Origin: Phaeovulum sp.
Lineage (GTDB): Bacteria; Pseudomonadota; Alphaproteobacteria; Rhodobacterales; Rhodobacteraceae
Assembly (NCBI RefSeq): GCF_030684035.1
Contig: NZ_JAUXPI010000023.1
Span: 1 to 64,000, forward strand
DNA: 64,000 nt
Reading direction: 5' to 3'
The notes beneath the pieces were generated by a model. That model did not search any database and had not been told where the DNA came from. It was given only the letters and a program-made list of their open reading frames with translations. Shown piece by piece: positions 35,319 to 44,887 of the stretch; position 1 is the first letter of the stretch, and each line of letters opens with the position of its first letter. The position numbers and the translations under genes were made by a program.

Positions 35319-35990
35319 TCATTCAGCCCAATGGATGGTAGCGTGGGAAAGCAGGGCGCTGATCGGTGCCTCGGCCGGTGGCAGCGTCTCGGCGCGCAGG
35401 ATCGCGGCGCGCTTGGCGGTGCCGGTGATCAGAACATGGGTGTTCAGCGCGCCTGCGAGCACCGGCGCGGTCAGGGTGATCCGCGGCTCGGGCAGGCCGG
35501 GGGCGCGCAGCGCCATCAGCACCGGCGCATCGGGTGCCAGCGCCTCGGCCAGCCGGTCGGCACCGGGAAAGAGGCTGGCGGTGTGCATGTCGTCGCCCAT
35601 GCCGAGCAGCAGCACGGTGATCGGCAGATGCGGTGCGATGCCTTCGGCCAGCGCCGCCAGCGCCGCTTCGGGTTCGGCCGTGTCGGCGCGCATCGGCAGC
35701 AGCCGCGCGGCAGCGGCACGCCCGCGCATCAGCCGCGCCCTGAGTTGCCGGGTATTCGAGCGCTTGGAGCTTTCCGGCACCCAGCGTTCATCGCCCAGAA
35801 ACACCGCGATATTTGCCCAGTCGAGATCGACCCCCGACAGCAGATCGAACACCGGCCCCGGTGTGCTGCCGCCGGGCACACAGAGCGAGGCGCGGCCAGC
35901 GCTGCGCAGGCCCTGCGCCAGCTCTGCCGCGATCCGGTCGGCAAGCGCCAACGCCATCATCTCGCGGTCGGGATAGTCGCACCAGATCAT
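35319..35990 (-). CDS. pgl: 6-phosphogluconolactonase
   Basis: 223 residues of the glucosamine-6-P isomerase-like fold. VPGGSTPGPVFDLLS and LGMGDDMHTASLFPGAD are the substrate loop and the signature carrying the catalytic histidine; AVFLGDERWVP is also typical. It hydrolyses 6-phosphogluconolactone from Zwf. The start overlaps the zwf stop (ATGA). Confidence 0.94.
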   Translation of the reverse strand: MIWCDYPDREMMALALADRIAAELAQGLRSAGRASLCVPGGSTPGPVFDLLSGVDLDWANIAVFLGDERWVPESSKRSNTRQLRARLMRGRAAAARLLPMRADTAEPEAALAALAEGIAPHLPITVLLLGMGDDMHTASLFPGADRLAEALAPDAPVLMALRAPGLPEPRITLTAPVLAGALNTHVLITGTAKRAAILRAETLPPAEAPISALLSHATIHWAE

Positions 35991-37438
35991 TCGCGGATCT
36001 CGCGCCAGCGGCGGGCATCGCGGTGCATCAGCATCAGCGCGTCTTCCGGCCCCGAAGACCCCGCATCATAGCGTTGCGGGCGCGCCTTTGTCGCCTCCCA
36101 GCCGGCGATGATCGGGTCGGTCCAGGCCCAGGCCGCCTCGACCTCGTCGCCGCGCATGAACAATGTCTGATTGCCGCGGATCACATCCATGATCAGCCGC
36201 TCATAGGCGTCGGGCATATCGGCCCCCTCCTCGCCCAGCGCGTCGGCAAACGACATATCCAGCGGCACCTGCACCAGGCGCATGCCGCCCGGCCCCGGTT
36301 CCTTGATCATCATCTTCAGGTTCATGCCCTCATTCGGTTGCAGCCGGATCACCAGCATGTTCTCGCGCCAGCCGGTATCGTCGTCGAAGATCGAATGCGG
36401 CGGCTCCTTGAACACCACGGCAATTTCCGAGGTGCGGGCGCGCAGTTTCTTGCCGGTCCGCAGATAGAAGGGCGTGCCCTTCCAGCGCCAGTTGGCGACG
36501 TGGCAGCGCAGCGCAATGTAGCTTTCCGTCCGGCTTGCCGGATTCTCGGCATCGTCCACATAGGATTTGCCCCTGGCATCGACATATTGGCCACGCACGA
36601 TGTCTTCGCTGGTCAGCGGGTCGAGCGCGCGGATCACCTTGAGCTTTTCGTCGCGCACCGCATCGGGGTCGAAGTGGTAGGGCGGCTCCATGGCGATCAG
36701 GCACAAAAGCTGCATCAGGTGATTTTGCACCATGTCGCGCATCGCGCCGGATTTGTCATAATAGGCCCCGCGCCCGCCAACGCCCACGGTCTCGGCCACG
36801 GTGATCTGCACATGGTCGACGAATTGCGCGTTCCAGAGCGGCTCGAACAGGATATTGGCAAAGCGCACCGCCATCAGGTTCTGCACGGTTTCCTTGCCGA
36901 GGTAATGGTCGATCCGGTAGATCTGGCGCTCGTCAAAATGCGCGGCCAGCGTGCCGTTGAGCGCCCGCGCCGAAGCAAGGTCGCGGCCAAAGGGCTTTTC
37001 CACCACGATGCGCGCTTCGCTGTTGGCGATCTCGTGCTTGTGCAGCCGCTCGGCCAGCGCGCCGAACAGCGTCGGGGCGACCGAGAAATAGAAGGCCTGC
37101 ACCCGGTCAGGGCGCACCAGTGCCTTCAGTTGTGCCCAGCCTTCCTCGCCGGTCGCATCGATCGCCACATAGCGCACGCAGCGCAGAAACCGCGCAATCT
37201 GCGCCGGGTCGCGTTTGGCCGGGTCAACGAATTCGGCAATCGCCGCCTCGATCTGGGCGCGAAACTGGTCATCGCTGAGCGAGGCGCGGGCGGCACCTAT
37301 AAGGCAGGCCTCATCCGGAATCTGGCCGCCCAGAAAGCGGCGGTAGAGGCCGGGCAATATCTTGCGCCGCGCCAGATCCCCGGTGGCACCAAAGATCACA
37401 AGGTCAAAGGGATCAACCGGAATGACGCGCGAGACCAT
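35987..37438 (-). CDS. zwf: Glucose-6-phosphate 1-dehydrogenase
   Basis: 483 residues. The cofactor motif is GATGDLARRKILPGLYRRF; the active-site RIDHYLGKETVQN contains the catalytic Asp-His region and conserved Lys. It is the first step of the oxidative pentose phosphate and Entner-Doudoroff routes. First gene of zwf-pgl-pgi; edd and eda are not in the window. A perfect LacI-type palindrome lies 17-28 bases upstream of the ATG. Confidence 0.97.
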   Translation of the reverse strand: MVSRVIPVDPFDLVIFGATGDLARRKILPGLYRRFLGGQIPDEACLIGAARASLSDDQFRAQIEAAIAEFVDPAKRDPAQIARFLRCVRYVAIDATGEEGWAQLKALVRPDRVQAFYFSVAPTLFGALAERLHKHEIANSEARIVVEKPFGRDLASARALNGTLAAHFDERQIYRIDHYLGKETVQNLMAVRFANILFEPLWNAQFVDHVQITVAETVGVGGRGAYYDKSGAMRDMVQNHLMQLLCLIAMEPPYHFDPDAVRDEKLKVIRALDPLTSEDIVRGQYVDARGKSYVDDAENPASRTESYIALRCHVANWRWKGTPFYLRTGKKLRARTSEIAVVFKEPPHSIFDDDTGWRENMLVIRLQPNEGMNLKMMIKEPGPGGMRLVQVPLDMSFADALGEEGADMPDAYERLIMDVIRGNQTLFMRGDEVEAAWAWTDPIIAGWEATKARPQRYDAGSSGPEDALMLMHRDARRWREIRE

Positions 37439-37454
37439 GCGCAGGCTCCTTGCA

Positions 37455-37466
37455 GTTAGCGCTAAC
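37455..37466. promoter_or_regulatory. LacI-family operator upstream of zwf
   Basis: GTTAGCGCTAAC is a perfect 12-base palindrome with the central CG typical of LacI-family operators. It sits 17 bases ahead of the zwf ATG, where binding would block transcription of zwf-pgl-pgi. The known candidate is CceR, the LacI-type regulator of Entner-Doudoroff genes in Rhodobacter sphaeroides; the match is by recall, not by search. Confidence 0.65.
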
Positions 37467-37533
37467 GCGGGCCTTGTAGCGCCCCGGCAACGGGAAGTCT
37501 AGCATCGCCGGGCGGGCTGGGCCAGAGCGCGCA

Positions 37534-38076
37534 TTACCCCGCCAGTGCCTTGCCAAGGCGCGGCAATCCGGCGCGTTTCAGCAGCGGGCGAAGCGGTTGC
37601 GGGCTGCCCAATGCGGTTTCGGCACGGGCGCGCACCGCATCAGCTACTGCGGCAACTTCGGCGGGATGATGCGACCAAAGCTCCCACAAAAACCCGTCGG
37701 GGTCGCGCCGGGCGATACCCTCGGCGGCAAGTGCTGCGCGCGGAAAGTCGGCGCGGTTGAGCGTCACAATGGCGTCGGCGCCGCCCGCGATGGCGGTGGC
37801 AAGCACATGGATGTCATTTTCATCCGGCAAGTGCAGCCTTGCCTCCAGCCCCGCGCGCCGGGGCACGCCTGCCGCCGGAAACGCCGCCTTCAACGCCGCG
37901 ATCTCGCCGCGTGCAAAGGCTTCCTCGACCGGCCCGAGCTTTACCGTGGCGCGCGCCCATTCCTCCAGTATCCGCGCGGACCAGAGCGGCTGATAAAGTC
38001 CCGCTGCCGCCGCCCCAAGCAGCATTTCGCGCAGGACCGTGGGGTAGAGCACGCAGGCATCAAGCACCGCGCGCAT
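37534..38076 (-). CDS. PIN-domain protein
   Basis: 180 residues from the ATG at 38076, which overlaps the stop of the methyltransferase gene (ATGA). The PIN fold is suggested by VLDACVLYPTVLREML at the N-terminus, ILEEWARATVK, and ENDIHVLATAIAGGADAIVTLN, supplying the acidic residues that hold Mg2+ for RNA cleavage. It is longer than a typical VapC (~130), with a ~50-residue C-terminal extension, and has no visible antitoxin gene next to it. It could be a housekeeping ribonuclease rather than a toxin. Confidence 0.75.
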   Translation of the reverse strand: MRAVLDACVLYPTVLREMLLGAAAAGLYQPLWSARILEEWARATVKLGPVEEAFARGEIAALKAAFPAAGVPRRAGLEARLHLPDENDIHVLATAIAGGADAIVTLNRADFPRAALAAEGIARRDPDGFLWELWSHHPAEVAAVADAVRARAETALGSPQPLRPLLKRAGLPRLGKALAG

Positions 38077-39290
38077 CAGTCGAGCCGGAAGAACAGCGCC
38101 TTGAGATAGGCGCTTTCGGCCAGTTGCGGCAGCATCGGGTGGTCCGGCCCGGCACCGCCGGTAAAGATCAGCTGCCCGCGCCGCCCGGCGCGGCCTATGC
38201 CGCGCGCGCAAGCGCTGCGAAACGCCGCGAGGTCCGCCGCATGCGAGCACGAACAAAGCCCGAGGTAGCCGCCCGGTGCCACCAGTTTCGCCGCCAGCAG
38301 CGCCACCCGTTCATAGGCGCGCAAGCCCGCGACCAGCGCCGGTTTGGCAGGGGCAAAGGCCGGCGGGTCGCAGACCACGAGGTCAAATGCTGCGCCCTCT
38401 GCGGCAAGCGCCTCCATCGCGGCAAAGGCATCGCCCTGCCGGGTGGCAAGGCTCGCACCCTGCCCCATTGCCGCGGCACCCTCGGCGGCCAGTGCCAGCG
38501 CCGGGGCCGAAGCATCCACCGCCAGCGCCGATGTTGCCCCTGCGGCGAGGCAGGCAAGCGCGAAGCCGCCGACATGGGAAAACACATCCAGCACCCGACC
38601 GCCGCCTGCAAGCCGCGCGGCAAAGGCATGGTTCGGGCGCTGGTCATAGTAGAGCCCGGTTTTCTGCCCGCCCATGAGGTCGGCCATATAGACCGCGCCA
38701 TTCATTGCCACCGGCACCGGCCCGGCCAGTGTGCCGACAAGCAGCAGCGTCTCCTCGGCCAGCCCTTCCAGCCCACGCGCCCGCCCCGAGCCGTTCTTGA
38801 CGATCGTCGCAACCCCGGTCACCTCTGCCAGCGCCGCCGCAAGTGCCGCCAGATGCGCCTCGGCCCAGGCAGCGTTGGGCTGAATCACTGCAGCATCGCC
38901 GAAACGGTCAATGATGACACCGGGAAGCCCGTCAGCCTCGGCATGGATCAGCCGGTAGAACGGCGCATCAAAAAGCCGCTGGCGCAGCGCCAGCGCCCGC
39001 GCCAGCCGCGCCGCAAACCAGGCCCGGTCGATCACCGCCGCCGGATCGCGGTCGAGCATGCGCGCGATGATCCGCGACTGGGTGTTGACCGTGACCAGGC
39101 CAAGCTCATGCCGTTCGGCGTCTTCCAGCACCGCCAGCGCGCCGGGGGCAAGCCCTTGCGTGCGCCGGTCGGTCACCAACTCGTCGGCATAGACCCAGGG
39201 AAAGCCATGGCGGATGGCGCGCGCCTCGGCCTTTGGGCGCAACCGCACCACCGGGTGCGCGCGGGTCGGGGGATCGGTGTCGGGGCTCAT
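38076..39290 (-). CDS. RlmI-like class I rRNA methyltransferase (PUA + SAM domain)
   Basis: 404 residues from the ATG at 39290; a GTG at 39335 would add 15 residues without family features. N-terminal PUA domain (RAIRHGFPWVYADEL), a central KTGLYYDQRPNH, the SAM-binding motif VLDVFSHVGGFALA and the catalytic motif VVCDPPAFAPAK, with a cysteine in LCSCSHAAD. This is the 23S rRNA m5C methyltransferase RlmI/RlmO type. The position on rRNA is not proven. Confidence 0.88.
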   Translation of the reverse strand: MSPDTDPPTRAHPVVRLRPKAEARAIRHGFPWVYADELVTDRRTQGLAPGALAVLEDAERHELGLVTVNTQSRIIARMLDRDPAAVIDRAWFAARLARALALRQRLFDAPFYRLIHAEADGLPGVIIDRFGDAAVIQPNAAWAEAHLAALAAALAEVTGVATIVKNGSGRARGLEGLAEETLLLVGTLAGPVPVAMNGAVYMADLMGGQKTGLYYDQRPNHAFAARLAGGGRVLDVFSHVGGFALACLAAGATSALAVDASAPALALAAEGAAAMGQGASLATRQGDAFAAMEALAAEGAAFDLVVCDPPAFAPAKPALVAGLRAYERVALLAAKLVAPGGYLGLCSCSHAADLAAFRSACARGIGRAGRRGQLIFTGGAGPDHPMLPQLAESAYLKALFFRLD

Positions 39291-39359
39291 CTGGGCAGGC
39301 TTTCGCAAGGGTCCGCCCCGCTCTAACCGCATCACGCGGGATTTGAAAGCGGCCGCCGC

Positions 39360-39572
39360 CTATTTGCCCAGACGGCGCGCTAGGCGCACCGCCTGCCGCG
39401 CGCGCTTGGCGGTCTGGCGCGCGGCGCGCGCCTGCGCCTGATCCTCGGGCGTCATCTCTGCCTCGGGCTTGCCGCGCCGTGCCGCCACCTCAATGCCCTT
39501 GTTGATGCCAAGGTTCACCGCGCGCCGCCCGAAAAGCCGCATCACCCGGCCCAGTATCTGCTCAATGCTCAT
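39360..39572 (-). CDS. Small basic protein downstream of scpB
   Basis: 70 residues from the ATG at 39572, with an excellent GAGGAGGAA site; it overlaps the scpB end by 11 bases. The N-terminus (MSIEQILGRVMRLFGRRAVN) is amphipathic, followed by a basic helical tail rich in Arg and Ala (QARAARQTAKRARQAVR). I do not recognise a named family. Codon use and the overlap support a real gene, co-expressed with scpAB. Confidence 0.7.
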   Translation of the reverse strand: MSIEQILGRVMRLFGRRAVNLGINKGIEVAARRGKPEAEMTPEDQAQARAARQTAKRARQAVRLARRLGK

Positions 39573-40209
39573 CGGCTTCCTCCTCGAACATGTCGGCCTG
39601 CCCCGCATCCTCGCCCGGTTCCATCTCACCCGGCCCGGCAAGATCGGGTGCGGGGCGGTTGTCAAGCAACCCGGCGGCGCGCAATTCCTTCAGCCCCGGC
39701 AGATCGCGCGCGCTTTCCAGCCCGAAATGGTCCAGAAACCCCTGCGTCACGACAAAGGTGACGGGTCGCCCCGGCGTCATCCGGCGGCGGCCAAAGCGCA
39801 CCCAATCCAGCTCCAGCAACTGCTCCACGGTGCCGCGGCTGACCGCAACACCGCGAATTTCCTCGATCTCGGCGCGGGTAACCGGCTGGTGATAGGCGAT
39901 GATCGACAAGGTCTCGATTGCGGCGCGGCTTAGTTTGCGGGTTTCGGTGGTCTCGCGCTGCAACAGAAAGCCAAGGTCGGGTGCGGTGCGAAACGCCCAG
40001 GCCTCGCCCACCGGCACCAGCACCACCCCGCGCCCAAGGTAGCGCCGTCTGAGCCCGTCAAGCGCCGTCGCGGCATCGCAGCCCTCGGGCAACCGCGCCT
40101 GCAACTCGGTCAGCGGCAGGGGCACCGCCGAGGCGAAAAGCATGGCCTCCAGCATCCGTTCCTGTTCCGGCAAGGTCGGGGCGGCGAAAAGCGGCGGGGT
40201 TGCATTCAT
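39562..40209 (-). CDS. scpB: Segregation and condensation protein B
   Basis: 215 residues from the ATG at 40209, which overlaps the scpA stop (ATGA); the open frame further upstream is inside scpA. Two winged-helix domains: LEAMLFASAVPLPLTELQARL and ETLSIIAYHQPVTRAEIEEIRGV are highly typical. ScpB dimers bind the ScpA kleisin in the Smc condensin. The acidic tail (GEDAGQADMFEEEADEH) is common in the group. Confidence 0.94.
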   Translation of the reverse strand: MNATPPLFAAPTLPEQERMLEAMLFASAVPLPLTELQARLPEGCDAATALDGLRRRYLGRGVVLVPVGEAWAFRTAPDLGFLLQRETTETRKLSRAAIETLSIIAYHQPVTRAEIEEIRGVAVSRGTVEQLLELDWVRFGRRRMTPGRPVTFVVTQGFLDHFGLESARDLPGLKELRAAGLLDNRPAPDLAGPGEMEPGEDAGQADMFEEEADEH

Positions 40210-40988
40210 GATCTGTGCCTTATCGACAACGGAGCAAAGGTTTCGGACTGGCGCAGCTCGCAATGCCCCTGCCGCGCCAGTTCCAGCACTGCGGCGAAAG
40301 TGGCGGCGGTGGCAGACCTGCGGCGGGCTGCATCGGCACGCCAGCCTTCGGGCAGAAAGCTTGCAAGATCGGTCCACTCACCGGCAAAGCCGATCAAGCC
40401 GCGCATCCGCTCCAGCGCCTGTTCCATGGTCCAGATGTTCTGCCGGTCGTAGGAAAAAGGGCGAAACTCGTCACGGGTGCGGATCCGCGCATAGGCCTGC
40501 ATCAGATCGAGCAAGGTCGCCGTGTAGCGCAAACGACGGATCAGCGCCGGGCCTTCGACCTCGCCGCGCGCAAAGAAATCCTGCCCGAGCCGCGCGCGCG
40601 CCATCAGCCGCGCCGCCGCCTCGCGCATTGCCGCCAGCCGCTCAAGCTGAAATGCCAGATGTGCGGCCATGTCTTCGGCGCTCGGACCACTGTCCGAAGG
40701 GTCCGGCGGCAACAGCAGCCGCGATTTGAGAAACGCAAGCCAGGCCGCCATCACCAGATAATCCGCCGCAAGCTCAATCCGCAGCGCCTTGGCCTGATCG
40801 ACAAAGGCAAGGTATTGCTCGGCCAGTGCCAGCACCGAAATCCGGCGCAGATCAACCCGCTGGCTGCGCGACAGCGCCAGCAGCAGATCAAGCGGCCCCT
40901 CGAAGCCATCGACATCGACAATCAGCGCTTCACCGGCCAGCCGGTCGGCGACGCTGGGCGTATCGGTTTCGAAATCGGCATCAGGCAT
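40206..40988 (-). CDS. scpA: Segregation and condensation protein A (kleisin)
   Basis: 260 residues from the ATG at 40988. FEGPLDLLLALSRSQRVDL is the N-terminal kleisin signature that binds the Smc neck, and the middle has YLVMAAWLAFLKSRLLLPPD. The C-terminal winged helix (AATFAAVLELARQGHCELRQ) would bind the Smc head. It overlaps the nagZ stop by 8 bases and the scpB start by 4. Confidence 0.93.
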   Translation of the reverse strand: MPDADFETDTPSVADRLAGEALIVDVDGFEGPLDLLLALSRSQRVDLRRISVLALAEQYLAFVDQAKALRIELAADYLVMAAWLAFLKSRLLLPPDPSDSGPSAEDMAAHLAFQLERLAAMREAAARLMARARLGQDFFARGEVEGPALIRRLRYTATLLDLMQAYARIRTRDEFRPFSYDRQNIWTMEQALERMRGLIGFAGEWTDLASFLPEGWRADAARRRSATAATFAAVLELARQGHCELRQSETFAPLSIRHRS

Positions 40989-41985
40989 CGGGCGGGCCTT
41001 GCAAAACTGCCCCAAGTTCCGCCGCGAGGGCGCGGCTGTCAATGGGTTCGGGGCGGCGGCGGCAGGCAAGCGCTGCGGCGGCGCGGGCCTCGGCAGCGGG
41101 GCAAAGCGCCCCGGCGGCGGTAACCACCGCCTCCATCTCGGCCCGCTTGCCGTTGCAATGCAGCACCACATCGCAGCCCGCCGCCAACGCCGCCGCGCTG
41201 CGCCCGGAAAGCCCGCCCGAAAGCGCCTGCATCGAAATGTCGTCGGTCATCAGCAGGCCTCGAAATCCGATCGCCTCGCGGATCAACCCGATGATCGGGG
41301 CCGAAAGCGTCGCCGGGGCGTCGGCAAGCGCCGGGTAGCGCACATGCGCGGTCATCGCCATCGGCAGATCTGCAAGCGCGCGGAACGGGGCAAAATCCTC
41401 GGCACCAAGCGTTGCAGCATCCTCGGCCACCACTGGCAGCGCAAGGTGGCTGTCAACCTCGGCGCGGCCGTGCCCGGGCAGGTGCTTGAGCACCGGCAAC
41501 ACCCCGCCCGCCAGCAGCCCCTTTGCCGCGGCGCGGGCATTGGCGGCAACCTCGGCTGCCGATTGGCCAAGGCAGCGCGGGCGCAAAAACGGGTGGGTGC
41601 GCGGCCCGGCAATATCGGCTGAGGGCGCACAATTCGCATCAATGCCAAGCGCTGCAAGCTCGGCCGCAATCAGCCTGTAGCGCAGCCAGAAACTTCGCGG
41701 CCCGGCCGCCCCGGCCCGCGCGGCCTGCGCAAGCGGGTCAAGCCAGGCGCGCCAGTGCGGCGCGCCAAGCCGCGCCACCCGCCCGCCTTCCTGATCGATC
41801 AGCACCGGGGCCTCGCGCCCGACGCTTTCGCGCAGATCGGCCACCAGCCGCGCCAGTTGCCAGGGGTCGGCGACATTGCGGCCAAAGAGGATGAAACCCC
41901 AGGGGTCTGCATCGCGAAAGAACGCCGCTTCTTCCGCCCCCAGCCAAAGCCCCTCGCAGCCAAGAATGGCGGCGCTTGCGGGCAT
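40981..41985 (-). CDS. nagZ: Beta-N-acetylhexosaminidase (GH3, NagZ)
   Basis: 334 residues from the ATG at 41985. GH3 features: WGFILFGRN, LIDQEGGRVARLG, and the catalytic-loop KHLPGHGRAEVDSH with the acid/base His, then the nucleophile Asp in LMTDDISMQAL. It cleaves GlcNAc from anhydro-muropeptides in cytoplasmic peptidoglycan recycling. Its start overlaps the SPOR gene's stop (TGATG) and its stop overlaps scpA. Confidence 0.93.
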   Translation of the reverse strand: MPASAAILGCEGLWLGAEEAAFFRDADPWGFILFGRNVADPWQLARLVADLRESVGREAPVLIDQEGGRVARLGAPHWRAWLDPLAQAARAGAAGPRSFWLRYRLIAAELAALGIDANCAPSADIAGPRTHPFLRPRCLGQSAAEVAANARAAAKGLLAGGVLPVLKHLPGHGRAEVDSHLALPVVAEDAATLGAEDFAPFRALADLPMAMTAHVRYPALADAPATLSAPIIGLIREAIGFRGLLMTDDISMQALSGGLSGRSAAALAAGCDVVLHCNGKRAEMEAVVTAAGALCPAAEARAAAALACRRRPEPIDSRALAAELGAVLQGPPDA

Positions 41986-42989
41986 CAGAAAACCTGTGCG
42001 GGAATGCAGTTGGTCTGTTCCGCCGCCAGCGCCGCGCAGAACTGGCGCGCCTCGTCGGCATTGCCAAACCCCGCCACGCGCAGCCGGTAGAACACCCGGC
42101 CACCGCTTTCGGCGCTCTGGATCACCCGCTGCTTGCCGGCAATCAACGCTTCGAACCGCGCCGCAACCCGGTCCCATTCGGCGCGGGCAAGCTCAGGCGA
42201 GGCAAAGGCCCCAAGCTGCACCAGCCGCATTCCGGGCACCAATGCCTCGGGCGCAAGATCTAGCGCGCTGGCCGCCGATGCCAGCAGCAACCGCGCCGGG
42301 CGCGCCGCGGGCTTGGGTGAGCGCACCACGCCCGGCACCGATTCGGGCACCAGATCGGCGCGCGCGGTCGCGGCCACCGCCGTGCCCGAGCCCAGCGGCC
42401 CGGCATGGGCCGCGGGCGTCAGCGCCGCGCCATAGGCCATCGCTTCGGCAAGCGCCAGAATCACCGCATCCGGTTCCTCGCCGGGTGCAAGCGGCAACCC
42501 CGGCGCGCCCGCCTCGGGCAGGGCGGCAAACCGGTCAAGCTGCGGCGCAGCTGTTGCGGCCGCCGGAGCCACGGCCGCCGGGGCCGGGGCGGTACCCGCG
42601 GCCAATGGTGCCAGTGCCGCCATCGGTGCATCGGTTGCTTCAAGCTCGATCGGGCGTGGCGCCAGCACCACCTGTTCAGGCATGGCGCGCGCGGTGCCGC
42701 TTGCCGCCACCGCAGTTACCGAAAGCCCGACATGGCGCGCCAGCTCGCCGCCCGGATCAGCGGGCGCAATCCGCGCCGGGCCTTCGAGCGCGCGGATCAC
42801 CGGCACCCCCGCCACATCGCGCACCGCCAGACGGTAGCCCCAGACCGCGAGCCCGCCGACAAGCGCCAGCGAGACCAGAACCGCGGCAGTGTTGAAGAGC
42901 CCCTCGACCAGCGCGGTCGCGGGCAAGGCCTCGGGCGGCTCATCGCCAAAACCCGCATCACCGCTATCGCGGAGGGGAATGCTCGCCAT
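41985..42989 (-). CDS. SPOR-domain membrane protein
   Basis: 334 residues. One membrane helix (~30-52, TAAVLVSLALVGGLAVWGY), a long Pro/Ala-rich linker (~95-250) and a C-terminal SPOR domain (~255-334, MRLVQLGAFASPELARAEWDRV, then VFYRLRVAGFGNADEARQFC) which binds denuded septal peptidoglycan. Two cysteines near the end (Cys in QFCAAL and NCIPAQVF) may form a disulfide. Between argS and nagZ; it is likely to act at the division septum. Confidence 0.88.
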   Translation of the reverse strand: MASIPLRDSGDAGFGDEPPEALPATALVEGLFNTAAVLVSLALVGGLAVWGYRLAVRDVAGVPVIRALEGPARIAPADPGGELARHVGLSVTAVAASGTARAMPEQVVLAPRPIELEATDAPMAALAPLAAGTAPAPAAVAPAAATAAPQLDRFAALPEAGAPGLPLAPGEEPDAVILALAEAMAYGAALTPAAHAGPLGSGTAVAATARADLVPESVPGVVRSPKPAARPARLLLASAASALDLAPEALVPGMRLVQLGAFASPELARAEWDRVAARFEALIAGKQRVIQSAESGGRVFYRLRVAGFGNADEARQFCAALAAEQTNCIPAQVF

Positions 42990-43074
42990 GCCTGCCTCGC
43001 TGCCGGTTATCCGGCTTAGCCTTCTTGCGCCGGACCCGCCGGCCTGCCTCGTCGCCCTGCCGTTTGCGCTTTGC

Positions 43075-44817
43075 TCAGCGCATTTCCTCGGCGGGGGTCA
43101 CACCCAGAATAGCAAGACCTGCGGAAATAACAACGCCCGCGGCCCGTGCCAGGGCGATTTTCGCCTGCGAGGTTGCGGCGTCGGCCTGCAGGAAGCGCAA
43201 GCTCGGCTCGTCATTGCCACGGTTCCACAAGGAATGCAGATCCGATGCCAACTCATAAAGGTAAAATGCGATCCGGTGCGGCTCGTGGCCCCTGGCGGCA
43301 ATCTCGACCAGTCGCGGCCATTCCGCGATGCGCTTGGCAAGCGCAAGCTCGGCCTCGTGCGACAGCCCGGAAAGGTCCACCCCGGCAAGTGCTGCATCGG
43401 TGACCTCGATCCCCGCCTCCGCAGCCTTGCGCAACACCGACCGCACCCGCGCATGGGCATATTGCACATAAAACACCGGATTGTCCTTCGACTGTTCCAG
43501 CACCCGCGCAAAGTCGAAATCCAGCGCCGCGTCGTTCTTGCGTGTCAGCATCACGAAGCGGGTTACATCGGCCCCCGCCTGTTCGACCACATCACGCAGC
43601 GTCACGAATGTGCCCGCGCGCTTGCTCATCTTGAACGGCTCGCCGTTCTTCCAGAGCTTCACCAACTGGATAAGCTTGATGTCGAGCGGCACACGCCCCC
43701 CCGAAAGAGCCGAAACCGCCGCCTTCATCCGCTTCACATAGCCGCCGTGATCCGCCCCGAGCACGTCGATCAACTGGTCAAAGCCACGCTGGATCTTGTC
43801 GTAATGGTAGGCGATGTCGGGGGCAAAATAGGTCCATGACCCATCCGATTTCTGCACCGGCCGGTCCTGATCGTCGCCATGCGCGGTCGAGCGGAACAAG
43901 GTCTGCACCCGCGGTTCCCAATCCTCGGGGGTCTTGCCCTTCGGCGGCTCCAGCGTGCCCTCGTAGATCAGCCCCTGCGCGCGCAGCGCGGCAATCGCCG
44001 CCTCGATCTTGCCGGTGCCGTAAAGCGCCTTTTCGCTGGAGAAAACGTCCATATGCACATTAAGCAGTGCCAGATCGGCGCGGATCATCGCCATCATCGC
44101 TTCGGTGGCAAAGGCGCGCAGATCGGCAAGCCAGACCGCCTCCGGCTGGTCGATCAGCCGGGTGCCGTATTTTGCCTTCAGCGCCTCGCCGACGGGAATG
44201 AGGTAATCGCCGGGGTAGAGCCCCTCGCGGATTTCCGGCTCGAGGCCATTGGCCTCGCGGTAGCGCTCATAGGCCGAGCGCGCCAGCACATCAACCTGCG
44301 CGCCGCCATCGTTGATGTAGTATTCGCGCGTCACCGCATAACCCGCGAAATCCAGAAGTGCCGCAAGCGCATCGCCGAAGACCGCGCCGCGCACATGGCC
44401 CACATGCATCGGCCCGGTGGGGTTGGCGGAAACGAATTCGACATTGACCCGCGCCCCGGCCCCAAGCGCCGAGCGCCCGAAATCCGGCCCCTTGGCAAGC
44501 GCCGCCTTGACCACCTCGCGCCAGGCCCCCGGCACCAGCCGCAGGTTCAGGAACCCCGGCCCCGCCACTTCGGCCAGCGCGATGCGCCGATCGCGCCCGA
44601 GCCTCGCGGCCAGATCGTCGGCCAGAACACGCGGATTGACCCCGGCAGGCTTGGCCAGAACCATCGCCGCATTGGTTGCCATGTCGCCATGCGCCGGATC
44701 GCGCGGCGGCTCCACCGCCACCGCCTCCATCGCCAGCCCGGCAGGCAAGGCCCCTGCCGCCTGCATCTCTTCCAGCGCGCCAATGACAGCGGCGCGGATC
44801 TCGGCAAAAAGGTTCAT
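43075..44817 (-). CDS. argS: Arginyl-tRNA synthetase
   Basis: 580 residues from the ATG at 44817. The class I HIGH-type motif lies in [20 protein letters not shown]; the N-terminal Add-1 domain precedes it, and the C-terminal anticodon-binding domain ends [15 protein letters not shown]-like KMSKRAGT is visible near residue 370. The frame extends to 44952 without a site. First gene of a run argS-SPOR-nagZ-scpA-scpB. Confidence 0.96.
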   Translation of the reverse strand: MNLFAEIRAAVIGALEEMQAAGALPAGLAMEAVAVEPPRDPAHGDMATNAAMVLAKPAGVNPRVLADDLAARLGRDRRIALAEVAGPGFLNLRLVPGAWREVVKAALAKGPDFGRSALGAGARVNVEFVSANPTGPMHVGHVRGAVFGDALAALLDFAGYAVTREYYINDGGAQVDVLARSAYERYREANGLEPEIREGLYPGDYLIPVGEALKAKYGTRLIDQPEAVWLADLRAFATEAMMAMIRADLALLNVHMDVFSSEKALYGTGKIEAAIAALRAQGLIYEGTLEPPKGKTPEDWEPRVQTLFRSTAHGDDQDRPVQKSDGSWTYFAPDIAYHYDKIQRGFDQLIDVLGADHGGYVKRMKAAVSALSGGRVPLDIKLIQLVKLWKNGEPFKMSKRAGTFVTLRDVVEQAGADVTRFVMLTRKNDAALDFDFARVLEQSKDNPVFYVQYAHARVRSVLRKAAEAGIEVTDAALAGVDLSGLSHEAELALAKRIAEWPRLVEIAARGHEPHRIAFYLYELASDLHSLWNRGNDEPSLRFLQADAATSQAKIALARAAGVVISAGLAILGVTPAEEMR

Positions 44818-44887
44818 GTCGCATCCCCTTCGTTGGCCACGGTCCTGCCAGAGCGCCCGCGCGGCGTCAATGCCAAGGCCCCCTGAT

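Noticed and set aside
33678-36071. 797-codon plus-strand frame opposite pgi and pgl
   Set aside because: Antisense to enzymes with intact signatures; composition is that of a shadow.
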